DNA of 30,140 nucleotides from CAZKUN01 sp964555935 (GTDB taxonomy: Bacteria; Armatimonadota; Zipacnadia; Zipacnadales; VGFC01): positions 1-30,140 of the forward strand of contig CAZKUN010000097.1 of the NCBI GenBank assembly GCA_964555935.1, given 5' to 3'. Shown here piece by piece: positions 29,406-30,140 of this stretch. The translations under genes were made by a program, and so were the position numbers. Each line of letters begins with the position of its first letter. Position 1 is the first letter of the stretch. The notes under the pieces were generated by a model. That model made no database searches, was not told the origin of the DNA, and worked only from the letters and a program-made list of their open reading frames with translations.

Positions 29406-30140
29406 GTGCCGATCATCGACGCCCACATACACCTCGGTGCGAATCAGCACACCAAGTATTACCCTTACGAACAGATGCGCTCCGACCTCGACGAGGCCGG
29501 CGCCGACGGGGCTGTGGTGTTCGCCTTCCCCGAGGACATCTACCGCATCACCGACACGCCCGAAGCGCGCGTCGCCGCCAACGAAGCCGTGCTGGCCGCC
29601 GGCCGCCTGCACGAGCATGTCTATCCATTCTATTTCGTGTGGGGCGACTACATCCTCCCCGAAAACCTGGCGGACTACGTCGGGGTGAAGTGGCACCGAC
29701 ACGACGATGAGCCCGAGTACAGCTATACGGACGCCGCCTGTGAGGAGTTCATCCGCGCCATCGCCAAGCTGAACATGCCGGTCACGCTCGAGGAAGAACT
29801 CGAATACACGGAAGACTTCATCGAGCGCGCGGCCGATACGGGACTCGCAGTGATCATCCCGCACATGGGCATGCTTAACGGTGGGCACGGCGCGATGTCT
29901 GACTTCTTCCCATACGACCACGTCTACTTCGACACAAGTTGCGCGCCGCTGGAGGCCATCGACCGCATACTCAATGCCGTCGGGCCTGAACGCGTGCTCT
30001 ACGGATCGGATGTCTCCGGCACGAGCGAACCGTTCTTCAACTTCCCCAGAGTCGAGCGCGAGAAGCTTGATCAGCTCGGCCTGTCCGAATCGGAGCACCA
30101 ACTCGTCTTCGGCGCCAACATCCTCCGCCTGATCGCCCGC
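29406..30140 (+). CDS. TIM-barrel metal-dependent amidohydrolase (amidohydrolase 2 family), 3' end missing
   Basis: 245 residues are visible, and the frame is still open at the window end. The GTG at 29406 starts with Pro-Ile-Ile-Asp-Ala-His-Ile-His-Leu-Gly: the strand-1 His-x-His metal site of amidohydrolase-2/related TIM-barrel hydrolases and decarboxylases. A later Val-Ile-Ile-Pro-His-Met-Gly (about 148-154) supplies a further His, and Val-Leu-Tyr-Gly-Ser-Asp (about 196-201) supplies the C-terminal catalytic Asp. An Arg/His/Asp-rich segment (about 97-105) is unusual. A weak AAGG site lies about 11 bases upstream. It is divergent from nuoA with a gap of 367 bp. The substrate cannot be inferred. 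The opposite-strand ORF 29148-30101 is its shadow. Confidence 0.8.
   Translation, partial: MPIIDAHIHLGANQHTKYYPYEQMRSDLDEAGADGAVVFAFPEDIYRITDTPEARVAANEAVLAAGRLHEHVYPFYFVWGDYILPENLADYVGVKWHRHDDEPEYSYTDAACEEFIRAIAKLNMPVTLEEELEYTEDFIERAADTGLAVIIPHMGMLNGGHGAMSDFFPYDHVYFDTSCAPLEAIDRILNAVGPERVLYGSDVSGTSEPFFNFPRVEREKLDQLGLSESEHQLVFGANILRLIAR

Noticed and set aside
29148..30101. Minus-strand ORF of 317 codons
   Set aside because: It lies antisense to the amidohydrolase frame, which has recognisable motifs. The minus product shows no family signature.

Overview
The window is about 30 kb of moderately high-GC bacterial DNA. It looks like a fragment from an anaerobic or facultatively anaerobic, menaquinone-using bacterium of a poorly cultivated lineage. 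A secreted copper-amine-oxidase-N-like stalk protein, secreted proteins of unknown family and hairpin-type intergenic repeats would fit Armatimonadota or a neighbouring phylum. That placement is an impression, not a result.

Left part (1-9203), accessory genes. A leftward pair (679-227 and 1129-701) encodes small secreted Tyr/Arg-rich proteins, with a dyad-rich promoter region at about 1207-1256 and a strong terminator at 155-185. Rightward genes follow: a small lipoprotein-like protein (1376-1771), a large exported stalk/Ig-like protein (1989-4169) with a terminator, and a secreted gluzincin-type metallopeptidase fused to an amidotransferase-like domain (4314-5990). A leftward secreted protein of unknown function lies at 6976-6074. 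A rightward pair ends this part: a HEAT-repeat protein (7095-8108) and a three-domain nuclease with a degenerate ERCC4 domain, a helix-hairpin-helix and a NucS-like PD-(D/E)xK domain (8121-9203).

Right part (9213-29062), one co-directional leftward array of 20 genes. In transcription order it is nuoA-B-C-D-H-I-J-K-L-M-N, hdrC-hdrB-hdrA, flxD-flxC-flxB-flxA, rex and a long-chain polyprenyl diphosphate synthase. The complex I genes form the 11-subunit type: nuoE, nuoF and nuoG (the NADH-oxidising module) are absent. Directly behind lies a complete HdrABC-FlxABCD set, a flavin-based, potentially electron-bifurcating NADH oxidoreductase/disulfide reductase. The NADH/NAD+-sensing repressor Rex is encoded near the end, and a Rex-like palindrome lies just upstream of nuoA. 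The simplest reading is one redox regulon: Flx-Hdr oxidises NADH and can reduce ferredoxin together with a disulfide, the 11-subunit complex I oxidises ferredoxin (or takes electrons from Flx-Hdr itself), quinone with a polyprenyl tail is the acceptor, and Rex sets expression by the NADH/NAD+ ratio. This coupling is inferred from gene content and order.

Intergenic DNA inside the array is not plain. The nuoH-nuoI gap carries four perfect or near-perfect hairpins in about 150 bp, and one of them belongs to a 30-bp sequence repeated exactly between hdrB and hdrA. At the right edge a divergent, 3'-truncated TIM-barrel amidohydrolase gene begins (29406 to window end). I saw no rRNA, tRNA, CRISPR array, transposase or phage gene.
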